Below are positions 8,259 to 15,994 of a stretch of DNA of 64,000 nt, in pieces. The DNA is taken from positions 372,001 through 436,000 of the forward strand of contig NZ_JOFZ01000004.1 of assembly GCF_000721265.1 (NCBI RefSeq), in the 5' to 3' direction. The translations under genes and the position numbers were made by a program. A model generated the notes under the pieces. That model was not told the DNA's origin, searched no databases, and saw nothing but the letters and a program-made list of their open reading frames with translations. The stretch comes from Streptomyces sp. NRRL F-5126 (GTDB lineage: Bacteria; Actinomycetota; Actinomycetes; Streptomycetales; Streptomycetaceae). Numbering within the stretch: position 1 is the first letter of the stretch; every line of letters begins with the position of its first letter.

Positions 8259-9173
8259 TCAGGAGTACTGGTCGATGAGGCCCTTGAGGTAGTCCGCGGC
8301 CTCCTGGGGCGGGTTCGCCTCGGTGACCAGCCGGTCCATGATCAGCGAGTACTGGTCGATCTCTTCCTGCTTGTCCAGGTAGACCGCGCCCGTCAGGTTC
8401 TCCAGGTAGACCTTGTCGGGCAGGTCGGGCTCGCTGAAGCGCAGGATCGTGATCGGCGTGCCCGCCGCGGCCATCGCGCCCACGCTGAACGGGGCGATCT
8501 GCAGGGTGACGTTGGGCAGTTCGGCGACCTCCATGAGGTGCTCCATCTGGCGGCGCACCACCGCGGGCCCGCCGAACGGGCGGCGCAGCACGGCCTCGTC
8601 CACCACGGCCCACAGTCTCGGCGCCCCGCCGCGCGTCAGCAGCTTCTGGCGCTCCATGCGCAGTTCGACGAGGCGGTTGATCTTCGACTCCGGCGCGTCC
8701 GGGTAGCCGAGACGCGTGACGACGCGGGCGTACTCGGGCGTCTGGAGCAGTCCGGGTAGGAACTGGACCTCGTACGTGCGGATGAGGGACGCCGCCTCTT
8801 CGAGGCCGACGTGCAGCTCGAACCAGCTCTCCAGCACGTCGTTGTACCGGTGCCACCACCCCGGCAGACTCGCCTGCCTGGCCATCTCCACGTAGTCGGC
8901 ACGCTCGGCCTCGTCCAGGACGTGGTACAGCGTCAGCAGGTCGGCGACGTCGCGCTGTTTGAAGCCGACCTGGCCGCGTTCGAGGCGGGTGATCTTCGCG
9001 TCCGACGCGCGGATCTCCTTGCCCGCCTGCACGCGGGTGATGTCGCGCTCCTGCCGCAGACGGCGCAGGCGCCCGCCCAGCAGGACGCGCAGCGCTGTCG
9101 GGCCGATCTGGGGCCGGTCCAGGTAGTGCCTCAGCGAGGACTGCTCACCGTTCGGCCGCGGCATGGCGGTCAT
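8259..9173 (-). CDS. Scr1-type XRE regulator with DUF5753 domain
   Basis: A 304-residue regulator with an N-terminal helix-turn-helix (LGGRLRRLRQERDITRVQAGKEIRASDAKITRLERGQVGF, about residues 31-71) and a C-terminal DUF5753 domain (EEAASLIRTYEVQFLPGLLQTPEYARVV through LPDKVYLENLTGAVYLDKQEEIDQY). Such proteins are paired genetically with a small DUF397 protein and often with an HATPase_c_2 protein in Streptomyces, where they control development or antibiotic production. That trio is present here in order. GGGAG lies about five bases before ATG 9173. It probably binds the GCAATTGC repeats at 9614-9677; this is inference. Confidence 0.9.
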   Translation of the reverse strand: MTAMPRPNGEQSSLRHYLDRPQIGPTALRVLLGGRLRRLRQERDITRVQAGKEIRASDAKITRLERGQVGFKQRDVADLLTLYHVLDEAERADYVEMARQASLPGWWHRYNDVLESWFELHVGLEEAASLIRTYEVQFLPGLLQTPEYARVVTRLGYPDAPESKINRLVELRMERQKLLTRGGAPRLWAVVDEAVLRRPFGGPAVVRRQMEHLMEVAELPNVTLQIAPFSVGAMAAAGTPITILRFSEPDLPDKVYLENLTGAVYLDKQEEIDQYSLIMDRLVTEANPPQEAADYLKGLIDQYS

Positions 9174-9324
9174 GACAACTCCCGTATGGCGACTACGTGG
9201 ACACGAACACCCCAGTGTTCCACCCCGGACCCCGTCGCGTACAGCAGGGGCACGGATCGTCGCTCCGGGTGAGCACGGGCCCGCCGCCGCGGATGGGCGC
9301 GGGCCCGCTCGCCGTGGGCGGGTG

Positions 9325-9561
9325 TCAGCCGGTGAACCCGTCGAACTCGCCGTCCTTCGCGCCCGCGACGAACGCGGCCATCTCGGCGCGCGTATAGACG
9401 AGCGCGGGGCCCTGCGGATGGCGGGAGTTGCGTACCGCGACGGCGCCGTCGGGAAGTGCGGCCAGCTCGACGCAGTTGCCCCCTGGGGCGCTGTGCAGGC
9501 TCTTCGTCCAGGTGACGCCCTCGATCAGGTCGGACCGCGTTCCGTTGTCGGTCTTCCGCAT
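9325..9561 (-). CDS. DUF397 protein, partner of the XRE/DUF5753 regulator
   Basis: This 78-residue protein is a single DUF397 domain: GVTWTKSLHSAPGGNCVELAALPDGAVAVRNSRHPQGPAL followed by YTRAEMAAFVAGAKDGEFD. Members bind or antagonise the neighbouring XRE regulator, behaving like a toxin-antitoxin or anti-regulator pair; this is established for some homologues only. It lies upstream of the XRE gene on the same strand with a 151-bp gap. AGAGGAG precedes ATG 9561. The divergent promoter region with GCAATTGC repeats begins about 50 bases upstream. Confidence 0.9.
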   Translation of the reverse strand: MRKTDNGTRSDLIEGVTWTKSLHSAPGGNCVELAALPDGAVAVRNSRHPQGPALVYTRAEMAAFVAGAKDGEFDGFTG

Positions 9562-9613
9562 GCCAGCCGCTCCTCTTGTCTCTCGGGCGCCGCCTGGGCA
9601 GGCGTCACCTTCT

Positions 9614-9677
9614 GCAATTGCATCTGCACTTGATGCAGCAATTGCGTTCCTTCGACTGTAATTGCAGATGCAGTTGC
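9614..9677. promoter_or_regulatory. Cluster of GCAATTGC-type repeats between divergent genes
   Basis: Four copies or near-copies of GCAATTGC occur at 9614-9621, 9638-9645, 9658-9665 (GTAATTGC) and 9670-9677 (GCAGTTGC). The outer arms GCAATTGCATCTGCA (9614-9628) and TGCAGATGCAGTTGC (9663-9677) form an inverted repeat matching at 14 of 15 positions. The patch is markedly AT-richer than its surroundings and lies between the DUF397 gene (left) and the ATPase gene (right). It is a probable multi-site operator for the local XRE regulator. Confidence 0.6.
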
Positions 9678-9752
9678 GGCACCATCCCCCTCAGGTGGAT
9701 AGTGGGCGGCGATCACCCGCTTGTGATGACCGGCTGCTCCACGGAGATCGCG

Positions 9753-10376
9753 ATGACATGCCGCCCGAACGGACCATCAGGTGCCTTACACGGGGCCACC
9801 GTCGACCGTCTGCTGCAGCGCGTGTCCCGCGACGCCTTCCCGCAGGACGGCACGGTCACGGCCCCGCGCTTCACGGCGCGCGCCCTGCCCGCCGACGGCC
9901 AGGCGGTCGGCGAGGGACGGCAGTTCACCGGCTCCACGCTGCACGGCTGGTCGCTGGGCCCCATGGTGGACAACGCGGCGCTCATCGTCTCGGAGCTGCT
10001 GAGCAACGCGCTGCGCTACGGGCTCGGCGCGCTGCCGTCGCGGCACGCGCCCGCGCCCGCGCTCTGGCTCGGCCTGCTGCGCCGCCGCGGCACCGTGCTG
10101 TTCGCTGTCTGTGACCGCAGTACGGCGGTACCCGAACTCAGGGAGCCGGACTACTTCGCCCAGTCGGGGCGCGGCCTGCACATCATCGACTGCCTGAGCG
10201 AGACATGGGGCTGGACCACGCCCGGCGCCGACGGCAAGGCGGTCTGGGCGGCGGTCGCGTGCGGCGAGGAGCCCGGGTCCGCCGCCGCGCCGGCGCCCGA
10301 GCCGGCGGGGGAGCGCGAGACGGCGCCCGCGCCCTGCGAGCTGGTCGGCCCCCTCAGGGGCGCGCGATGGCGGTAG
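9753..10376 (+). CDS. HATPase_c_2 ATP-binding protein
   Basis: A 207-residue protein with an anti-sigma-type ATPase fold: IVSELLSNALRYG (N box), VLFAVCDRSTAVPELR replacing the usual DNG box, and SGRGLHIIDCLSETWGW (G2/lid). The G1 box is degenerate, so ATP binding may be weak. The C-terminal 40 residues are Pro/Ala/Glu-rich and probably disordered. ATG 9753 has GGAG six bases upstream; ATG 9726 is an in-frame alternative. It is divergent from the DUF397/XRE pair, completing the trio common in Streptomyces. Confidence 0.8.
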   Translation: MTCRPNGPSGALHGATVDRLLQRVSRDAFPQDGTVTAPRFTARALPADGQAVGEGRQFTGSTLHGWSLGPMVDNAALIVSELLSNALRYGLGALPSRHAPAPALWLGLLRRRGTVLFAVCDRSTAVPELREPDYFAQSGRGLHIIDCLSETWGWTTPGADGKAVWAAVACGEEPGSAAAPAPEPAGERETAPAPCELVGPLRGARWR

Positions 10377-10455
10377 GCGCGACGCCGGTGGCTGCCCGTG
10401 TCCGCCGAACGGTCTATGGTGCGGGGGAGTTGGCACGGGAAAGGGTGGGAGCGCG

Positions 10456-11316
10456 ATGCCGGACACATCGGATTGGATGACACGGGGTGACAACCGCGAG
10501 CCGGTCGATCTGAAGACCGACAGGCCGCATGCCGCGCGCGTCTACGACGTGCTGCTCGGCGGCAAGACCAACTACGAGCCCGACCGCGCCATGGCGGCGC
10601 AGGTCGTCGCCAACGTGCCCACCGCGCAGCCGACCGCCAGGGCCAACCGGGACTTCATGCTCAGGGCGACGCGGTACCTGGCGGCCGAGGCCGGCGTCCG
10701 GCAGTTCCTCGACGTCGGCACCGGCATCCCGACACAGCCCAACCTGCACGAGGCCGCCCAGTCCGTCGCCCCGGACAGCCGGGTCGTGTACGTGGACAAC
10801 GACCCCATCGTGCTGGCCCATTCGCGCGCGCTGCACACCAGCGATCCGGAGGGCCGTACGGCCTACATCGACGCGGACGCGTCCGACCCGGACGGCATCC
10901 TCGCCTCGCCGCTGCTGCGCGAGACCCTCGACCTCGGCCGCCCGGTGGCGCTCAGCATGTGCCTGCTGCTGCACTGGCTGCCTGAGACGGCCGACCCGTA
11001 CGCGGTCGTGCGGCGCCTGGTCGGTGAGCTCGTTCCGGGCAGCTTCCTGGTGATCACCCACCTCGCGCGCGACCTCGACCAGGACGGCGTGGGCGGCCTC
11101 GAGTCGGACTTCGAGTCCTCGGGCTCCCAGCTGCAGGGTCGTACCAAGGACGAGGTCCTGGGCTTCTTCGACGGCCTCTCGCTGGTCGAGCCGGGTCTCG
11201 TGGTGCCGCACATGTGGCGCCCGGAACCCGTGGCTCTCGACATCGGCAGCGCGGACATGCGGGTGGACGAGCACAGGGCGCCGGTCTGGGCGGGCGTCGC
11301 CGCCAAGAAGGACTGA
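10456..11316 (+). CDS. SAM-dependent methyltransferase (DUF574/Methyltransf_19)
   Basis: The 286 residues match a streptomycete-expanded family: RPHAARVYDVLLGGKTNYEPDRAMA at the N-terminus, the SAM motif FLDVGTGIPTQPNLHEAAQ, VVYVDNDPIVLAHSRALL-type motif II, and LSMCLLLHWLPETADPYAVVRRL. Substrates of this family are unknown. A TATGGT -10 candidate at 10415-10420 and GGGAG just before ATG 10456 support its own promoter and start. It may belong functionally with the preceding ATPase gene 79 bases upstream. Confidence 0.88.
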   Translation: MPDTSDWMTRGDNREPVDLKTDRPHAARVYDVLLGGKTNYEPDRAMAAQVVANVPTAQPTARANRDFMLRATRYLAAEAGVRQFLDVGTGIPTQPNLHEAAQSVAPDSRVVYVDNDPIVLAHSRALHTSDPEGRTAYIDADASDPDGILASPLLRETLDLGRPVALSMCLLLHWLPETADPYAVVRRLVGELVPGSFLVITHLARDLDQDGVGGLESDFESSGSQLQGRTKDEVLGFFDGLSLVEPGLVVPHMWRPEPVALDIGSADMRVDEHRAPVWAGVAAKKD

Positions 11317-11461
11317 GGAGCCGCTGGGCCCGGAGGGCCGCGGCCTGCTGAGGGCGGAGCAAGAACCTCACCCGGAAGAGGCAACTCGCCGCCGGATTCG
11401 GTACGCGTGCCGCGCGACAGGTGAAGGAACCCAAGTCCCTTTCACCAGCAGGAGGTACCGA

Positions 11462-11692
11462 ATGCGCACGAACATCGCCCGCGCCGCGGCCGTCGTCGCC
11501 CTGGGCATGGCCGCCCTCGTCCCCGTCACCGGCACGGCGTTCGCGGACGGTCACGGCCACCACCACGGCCGCCACGCCCACCACGAGCACGGCGTCGGCT
11601 TCATCGGCGGGCACGGCAGCTACACCAACCTGGGCGGCCCCTACGGCATCACGCACGCCGAGGGCGGCTTCCTCGCGGGCGGCGCCCACTAG
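11462..11692 (+). CDS. Small His-rich secreted peptide
   Basis: A 76-residue precursor has a classical Sec signal (MRTNIARAAAVVALGMAALVPVTGTAFA) and a probable cleavage after residue 28. The mature peptide of about 48 residues begins with a cluster rich in His (DGHGHHHGRHAHHEHG) and continues with Gly/Tyr/Asn-rich VGFIGGHGSYTNLGGPYG. There is no Cys and no transmembrane part. AGGAGG lies six to seven bases before ATG 11462, and a strong hairpin follows. The His cluster suggests metal binding at the cell surface; this is inference and no family is recognised. Confidence 0.8.
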   Translation: MRTNIARAAAVVALGMAALVPVTGTAFADGHGHHHGRHAHHEHGVGFIGGHGSYTNLGGPYGITHAEGGFLAGGAH

Positions 11693-11720
11693 TCGCGGTC
11701 CGAGACCCGGACGTCTGTAC

Positions 11721-11760
11721 GAAGGCCCCGCAGCGCTCCCGCAGCGCCGGCGGGGCCTTC
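11721..11760 (+). terminator. Hairpin terminator after the His-rich peptide gene
   Basis: GAAGGCCCCGC (11721-11731) pairs with GCGGGGCCTTC (11750-11760). It sits 28 bases after the peptide stop and 31 bases before the end of the convergent DUF6233 gene, so it may act in both directions. Confidence 0.8.
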
Positions 11761-11791
11761 GTGCGTTCGGGTGCGGGCCGCCGGGCCGCCA

Positions 11792-12154
11792 TCACTCCAG
11801 CACGCCGAGATCCCGGTCGGGCCGGCACGACGGGCAGGCGTGCACGCCGTCCCGGCCGAGCGCGTCCAGCGCCTGGGCCCGCGTGAGCGGCCGCATGCCG
11901 GGGCGCAGGTCCCAGCACCCGCCGGTGTGCAGCCACACCGTCGTCCCCGGGCGCGGTCCCTTGGCGTCGCTGATGATCCAGTCCCCGGCGGGCGGGCGTG
12001 CCTGCTGCCGCTTGCGGTGCTCCCGCCGCTCCTCGTCCGCCGCGCGTTCCTCGTGGGCGATCCAGGTGTCGATCCGGCCGAGCTCCTGCTCCACGTAGCG
12101 GCGCAGGAACCGCAGGAGGGCGAGGCGAGAGGGTGGCGGTGTGCCCTCCGTCAT
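11792..12154 (-). CDS. DUF6233 family protein
   Basis: A 120-residue protein with the DUF6233 layout: N-terminal helix RLALLRFLRRYVEQELGRIDTWIAHEERA, a charged basic linker, then WIISDAKGPRPGTTVWLHTGGCWDLRPGMRPLTRAQALDAL and the end VHACPSCRPDRDLG. The Cys in GGC and the CxxC of ACPSC suggest a small zinc-binding site. Function is unknown; the family is largely streptomycete. ATG 12154 is chosen because the family starts just before the RLALLRFL helix. An in-frame ATG at 12205 would add 17 atypical residues. ATG 12154 also overlaps the stop of a short upstream frame. Confidence 0.75.
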   Translation of the reverse strand: MTEGTPPPSRLALLRFLRRYVEQELGRIDTWIAHEERAADEERREHRKRQQARPPAGDWIISDAKGPRPGTTVWLHTGGCWDLRPGMRPLTRAQALDALGRDGVHACPSCRPDRDLGVLE

Positions 12155-12216
12155 CCGGCCCGCACCCGGCCGGAGCGCCGGGGGAGGGGCGCGACCGCAC
12201 GACATAGTTCGTTCAT
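12151..12216 (-). CDS. Possible 21-codon leaderless leader ORF coupled to the DUF6233 gene
   Basis: A frame MNELCRAVAPLPRRSGRVRAG ends in TGA overlapping the DUF6233 ATG (ATGA overlap). Its own ATG lies seven bases downstream of TAATAT (12224-12229 on this strand), a good -10 box, so it could be translated leaderless. This would explain how the DUF6233 gene, which lacks a clear ribosome site, is translated. It may equally be a chance frame. Confidence 0.35.
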   Translation of the reverse strand: MNELCRAVAPLPRRSGRVRAG

Positions 12217-12252
12217 GCGTTCGATATTAGAGCGCGGCTCCCGGCGGCGCCA

Positions 12253-12285
12253 CACTGGCCCGGCGCCGCCGGCGCCGGGCCAGTG
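12253..12285 (-). terminator. Perfect 15-bp-stem, 3-base-loop hairpin
   Basis: CACTGGCCCGGCGCC, GCC loop, then the exact complement. It begins 12 bases after the SGNH hydrolase stop, read leftwards, and lies before the DUF6233 promoter. Confidence 0.85.
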
Positions 12286-12296
12286 CGATCGGCCGG

Positions 12297-13172
12297 TCAG
12301 CTTGCGTCGAGCACCTTCAGGGTCTGGGTCGCCATCTCCCGCTCGCCGAGCGCGTTCGGGTGGACGGGCACGTAGTTGCTGCCGAAGAGCACCGGTTCGA
12401 TCCAGCGCGTGCCGACGGGCGCACACGCGTCGTGGCCCTCGGACACGCCCGACAGGTCGACGAATGTCGCCCCCGTGTCACGGGCGGCCCGCCGCACAGC
12501 CGCGTTGAGGTGTGTCTGGATGTCCCTCACGTACGGCACGTCACCCGAGGCGATGGGCATCTTCACGAAGCACGACGGGTCGGCCTTGGCGGGCACGATC
12601 CACGGGTAGCCGAGGATGGCCACGCGAGCGTTGGGCGCCTTGGCCCGCACGGCCCGCAGGGCCGAGCGCACGGCGGGGTACGTGCTGTTGTCGATCGTCC
12701 GGTCGAACGAGTCCCCGTACAGGGCCTTGCACGGCGCGCCGTTTCCGACCGTGACGATCCCCGCGGAACCGCACGCGAGGAGCGCGTCGATGAAGGTGCC
12801 GTTGTCGTTCCCGCCGATCGTCATCGTGACGAGCCGGGTGCTGTCGCCCAGGGCGTCGAGCTGCGGGGCGACTCCCGGGTACTGGGAGCCCGCGAAGTCC
12901 TTGGTCTCGGCTCCGCCGCAGGTCACGTCGGTGAGCCGGTCTCCCGTGCGGGAGGCGATGACATGCGGGTAGTCGGCCGTCGAGCGGGCGCAGAGCAGCG
13001 AGGCGGTGGGGTCGAGCGGCAGGATGCCGGAACCCGCGCTGTAGCTGTCGCCCATCGCGACGTACGGCAGGGGGGTGGCGGCCTGGGCGGTGGGGGCGGT
13101 GAGTCCGAGCGCCACCGCGCCGGCGGCTGCGGTGGCGGCGGTGAGTCCTCGGATCAGGGCGCGCATCGACAT
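12297..13172 (-). CDS. Secreted SGNH/GDSL-family esterase
   Basis: A 291-residue exported hydrolase. The Sec signal runs MSMRALIRGLTAATAAAGAVALGLTAPTAQA and is followed by the catalytic block GDSYSAGSG (Ser43). Block III is GGND (120-123) and the catalytic His lies in VHPNALGE near the C-terminus. Cys pairs (C61 and C85, C133 and C147, and two later) fit the three disulphides of extracellular Streptomyces SGNH lipases. It likely hydrolyses lipid or acyl esters outside the cell. GAGGAG lies eight bases before ATG 13172. It has its own terminator and is probably not part of the neighbouring peptide locus. Confidence 0.88.
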   Translation of the reverse strand: MSMRALIRGLTAATAAAGAVALGLTAPTAQAATPLPYVAMGDSYSAGSGILPLDPTASLLCARSTADYPHVIASRTGDRLTDVTCGGAETKDFAGSQYPGVAPQLDALGDSTRLVTMTIGGNDNGTFIDALLACGSAGIVTVGNGAPCKALYGDSFDRTIDNSTYPAVRSALRAVRAKAPNARVAILGYPWIVPAKADPSCFVKMPIASGDVPYVRDIQTHLNAAVRRAARDTGATFVDLSGVSEGHDACAPVGTRWIEPVLFGSNYVPVHPNALGEREMATQTLKVLDAS

Positions 13173-13353
13173 CTGCGGTCTCCTCGGGTCAGGCGTGAGG
13201 GTGCCCGGCGGAGCCGGGCATGAAGTGAGCGGCGCCCTGCGGAAGTTACTTGCGAGTTACTTCTCGGTCAACGGTTTGCGCAAGATCGCTCGTGTACGTC
13301 TGGAAAACGCCCGCACCGCGCGGAGGTCACGGCGCGCGGACGAACCCGTCGTG

Positions 13354-14628
13354 TCAGCGTGGAGCGCGGGCCCTGGCCGGGGCCCGGCGCAGCACGCGGC
13401 GGGCCAGCCGGGCCGCGCGCACACGGTGCCGGCGCCACCACAGGAACGCCCAGGCCGCCTGCCCGCCGCCGAGCACGGTCAGCACGGCCGTCGCGTCCCA
13501 CCTGTCCCACGTTCCCCGCCCACCGGCCAGATGGCGGACCGCACCGGAGAGCAGCCCGACGTCGGCGGGCAGCGTCACCGCCGCCATCGTCGCGAGACAG
13601 GCGGCCGTCCCGGCCACCAGCAGCACGCTGAACGCCCTGACGGCCCACCGCTCCCGCGACCCGAAGCCCTCGCTCGGATCCGTCGGCGCGGGCCTGCCGC
13701 GCAGCCGGCGCCCGGCCCGCGCCACCAGGTGGCGCGCGTACGCCGTGCCGTCGCCGTACAGGTCCTTCGCGCCCGCCAGGTCCTCCAGCACGAAGTACAC
13801 GTCGGTGCGCATGAACACCATGAACTCGAACGGCAGCGAGAGCAGCGAGACGACGGCGATCGCCGCCACCAGACGGTGGGGCAGCCCGCCGGGTGGGAGA
13901 CCCGCCGCGAGCGCGAGCACGCACCCCGCCGAGACGGTGAGGTTGAAGGCGATGCCCGACAGGTAGACCGTCAGCCGGTGCCGGCGCGGCGCCGTCACGA
14001 TGCCGCTCACGTCGGTGTGTGCGACGAGGAACTGCAGCCGCGTCCCCATCCTGATCCGGCCGGGCACACCGGCCGCCCGCGCCGTCACCAGGTGGCACAG
14101 CTCGTGGAGGAACACCAGCGACCAGCCGCACACGAACTCCACCGCGAGCACCACACTGCCGTGCCGGCTGAACAGCAGGTCGTGGTACGAGGGCAGCAGC
14201 GCGGGCCGCCGCGCCACCGCCACCACGGCGGCGAGCACCGCGAGCAACGGCACGGCGGACACCGCCGGACGCAGCAGCCAGCGGACGTGCCCCTCGCGCA
14301 GTCGCGGCCAGGTCGGACGCACCGGGGGCGGCGACGCCACCGCGACACCGTCGATCGCCGCGACGAACCCGAGATCGACCAGCGCGGCGACGAACGCGGC
14401 CAGGTCCAGTTCGCGTCCCGTGCGGTCCACGAGCCCCTGCCTGGCCTGCCGGACGGTCAGGCCGGCGGCGAGAAGTTCGACCGCGTCGTGGCCGGCGTCG
14501 GGCAGTGCGACGAAGTCGCCGGTGTCCATCCGGCCCACGATCCACTCCGCGCCGTCCCGCCTGCCCCGCAGCGGATGCAGGGTGACCCGGCTGTCGTCCG
14601 CGCCCGCCGCGCCCGCCGCCGTGCTCAC
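13354..14628 (-). CDS. Membrane metalloprotease with PqqD-like N-terminal domain (M50-type)
   Basis: A 424-residue protein. Residues about 30-95 (MDTGDFVALPDAGHDAVELLAAGLTV to FVAALVDLGFVAA) look like a PqqD/RRE peptide-binding domain. Five to six membrane helices follow. HELCH (His175, Glu176, His179) inside the second helix gives the zinc HExxH site, and FMRTDVYFVLEDL (Asp276) matches the third-ligand segment of peptide-maturation M50 proteins. It would bind a leader peptide and cut, or release, it at the membrane. GTG 14628 overlaps the stop of the E1-like gene (GTGA), so the two are co-translated. This domain set next to short tandem peptides points to RiPP maturation. Confidence 0.75.
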   Translation of the reverse strand: MSTAAGAAGADDSRVTLHPLRGRRDGAEWIVGRMDTGDFVALPDAGHDAVELLAAGLTVRQARQGLVDRTGRELDLAAFVAALVDLGFVAAIDGVAVASPPPVRPTWPRLREGHVRWLLRPAVSAVPLLAVLAAVVAVARRPALLPSYHDLLFSRHGSVVLAVEFVCGWSLVFLHELCHLVTARAAGVPGRIRMGTRLQFLVAHTDVSGIVTAPRRHRLTVYLSGIAFNLTVSAGCVLALAAGLPPGGLPHRLVAAIAVVSLLSLPFEFMVFMRTDVYFVLEDLAGAKDLYGDGTAYARHLVARAGRRLRGRPAPTDPSEGFGSRERWAVRAFSVLLVAGTAACLATMAAVTLPADVGLLSGAVRHLAGGRGTWDRWDATAVLTVLGGGQAAWAFLWWRRHRVRAARLARRVLRRAPARARAPR

Positions 14629-15752
14629 CGTGCGCCGTCACCGCAGGCCGGGCAGTCGGCGAGACGCGGCCCGTGGTCCCACACCGTGTCGCTCGGCAGC
14701 GCCAGATTGACACCGAACCCGCTGCCCGACGGCAGCGCGGGCACGCCCGTCAGCAGCGCCAGCACCGCGTGGGCGAGCAGCATGCCGGACATACCCGCCG
14801 AGACCGCGTTCACGGGGTTGTGCGACAGGTGCGCCGAGGCCAGTTCGGGGTCCTGGCCCGGCGCGAGGCGCAGGTCCGCCTCCGCGTAGGCGCTGGTGTG
14901 CCGGCACTCCCAGCACGCGCCGTCGCCCGGCCTGAACGCCTGCGCGCGGACTGCGGGGCCGTGATAGCCCGCCGTGGCCCACGGTGTGCCGGTCGCGAGG
15001 CACGCCGAGTTGGCGGCGCGGCGGATGTCACGCGGCTGGTCGGCGGCGAGCGCCAGGACGTCGAAGCCCGCGACCAGCGCGGCGATTTCGGCACTGCCGG
15101 ATACGGTCCGCCGCTCCGCTGTCACCTCGATGTCACGGTTGACCGCACGCAGCCGCCCGGCCGCCGCCGCCACCTTGGGGCGGCCGATGTCGCCCTCCTC
15201 GTACAGCACTTGGCGGTTCAGGTTGGACAGCTCCACCACATCGCCGTCGACCAGGTGCAGCGACCCCACGCCCGACGCGGCCAGCGCATGCGCCGCCGAA
15301 CCGCCCGTGCCGCCGACGCCGAGCACCACGACGCGCGCCTGACGCAGCTGCCGCTGTACCTCCCACGCCGAGGCGCGTGCGGAGAGGTCGCTCCAGCGGT
15401 AGAACGCCACGCTACGCCCGTACCGCTCCTGCTCACGCGCGGAGAATCCGTCGGGACAGGCGGCCGCGTCGTCCACGTACCCGGCGGACACCAGCTGCCC
15501 GAGCGCCGCCCGCACTGCGTCCTCACCGACGTCCGGGTGCGCCCGGCAGACGTCCGCAACGGCCTCGGGCTCCGAGCGGCTGCCGTCGAGTGCGCACACC
15601 AGCGACCACACCCACCCGAGCGGGTCGGCGATCTCGGAGCCGATCCCGTACACCACACCCCCGATGCGCACGTTGCCGTCCACCGTCCGGTACGCGGCGT
15701 GCTCCGGCTTGACCCGGGGCCGCGCGAGCCGCGGCGCTGCGGGTGTACTCAC
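14625..15752 (-). CDS. ThiF/MoeB E1-like adenylyltransferase of a peptide-modification locus
   Basis: A 375-residue enzyme with an N-terminal winged-helix-like part (residues about 20-100: VRIGGVVYGIGSEIADPLGWVWSL to LVSAGYVDD) as in E1-like RiPP enzymes. The adenylation domain has GVGGTGG (145-151), DGDVVELSNLNRQ with Arg180, and Asp238 in ALAADQP. A structural zinc site is visible as C280WEC and C367PAC. Such enzymes activate a C-terminal or side-chain carboxylate with ATP, as in MccB, PaaA and thiazole/oxazole cyclodehydratase partners. GTG 15752 is preceded by AGGGGG. It lies 131 bases after the last small peptide gene and overlaps the protease gene downstream. The substrate is inferred to be the three upstream peptides. 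Confidence 0.8.
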   Translation of the reverse strand: MSTPAAPRLARPRVKPEHAAYRTVDGNVRIGGVVYGIGSEIADPLGWVWSLVCALDGSRSEPEAVADVCRAHPDVGEDAVRAALGQLVSAGYVDDAAACPDGFSAREQERYGRSVAFYRWSDLSARASAWEVQRQLRQARVVVLGVGGTGGSAAHALAASGVGSLHLVDGDVVELSNLNRQVLYEEGDIGRPKVAAAAGRLRAVNRDIEVTAERRTVSGSAEIAALVAGFDVLALAADQPRDIRRAANSACLATGTPWATAGYHGPAVRAQAFRPGDGACWECRHTSAYAEADLRLAPGQDPELASAHLSHNPVNAVSAGMSGMLLAHAVLALLTGVPALPSGSGFGVNLALPSDTVWDHGPRLADCPACGDGAR

Positions 15753-15843
15753 ACTGACCGACCCCCTGGGAACGTGGACCGGCCCCTCGGGACGTGAGGG
15801 ACCGGCGAGGCGCCCACCGCACGCGGCAGGCGCCCCCTCACCG

Positions 15844-15863
15844 CGGGGCCTGGTCCGGCCCCG
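15844..15863 (-). terminator. Attenuator-like hairpin between peptide genes and E1-like gene
   Basis: CGGGGCC and GGCCCCG pair perfectly around a six-base loop, 20 bases after the third peptide stop. In peptide-maturation operons a partial terminator here lets precursors be made in excess of enzymes; that role is inferred. Confidence 0.55.
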
Positions 15864-15883
15864 TCTCGCACAGCACGGCCCCG

Positions 15884-15958
15884 TCAGGTGCCGTTGGCGT
15901 TGCTGTCGCCGGTGGTCTCCTTCTTGTCGAGCTTGCGGATGACGATCACCTCGGCCAT
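15884..15958 (-). CDS. Tandem small peptide 3 (candidate RiPP precursor)
   Basis: The 24-codon gene encodes MAEVIVIRKLDKKETT followed by the tail GDSNANGT. The first 16 residues are identical to its two upstream neighbours except for Glu instead of Asp at position 3; the tail is different. GAGAGGAG lies six bases before the ATG, a strong ribosome site, supporting real translation. It is the last of three copies and is followed by a hairpin and then the E1-like gene. Conserved N-terminus plus variable Gly/Asn/Ser/Thr tail fits leader plus core. No Cys is present, so lanthionine or thiazole chemistry on Cys is excluded. No known precursor family was recognised. Confidence 0.7.
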   Translation of the reverse strand: MAEVIVIRKLDKKETTGDSNANGT

Positions 15959-15994
15959 CCGGACTCCTCTCGCTCGCGGGCGGCAACGGCAGGG

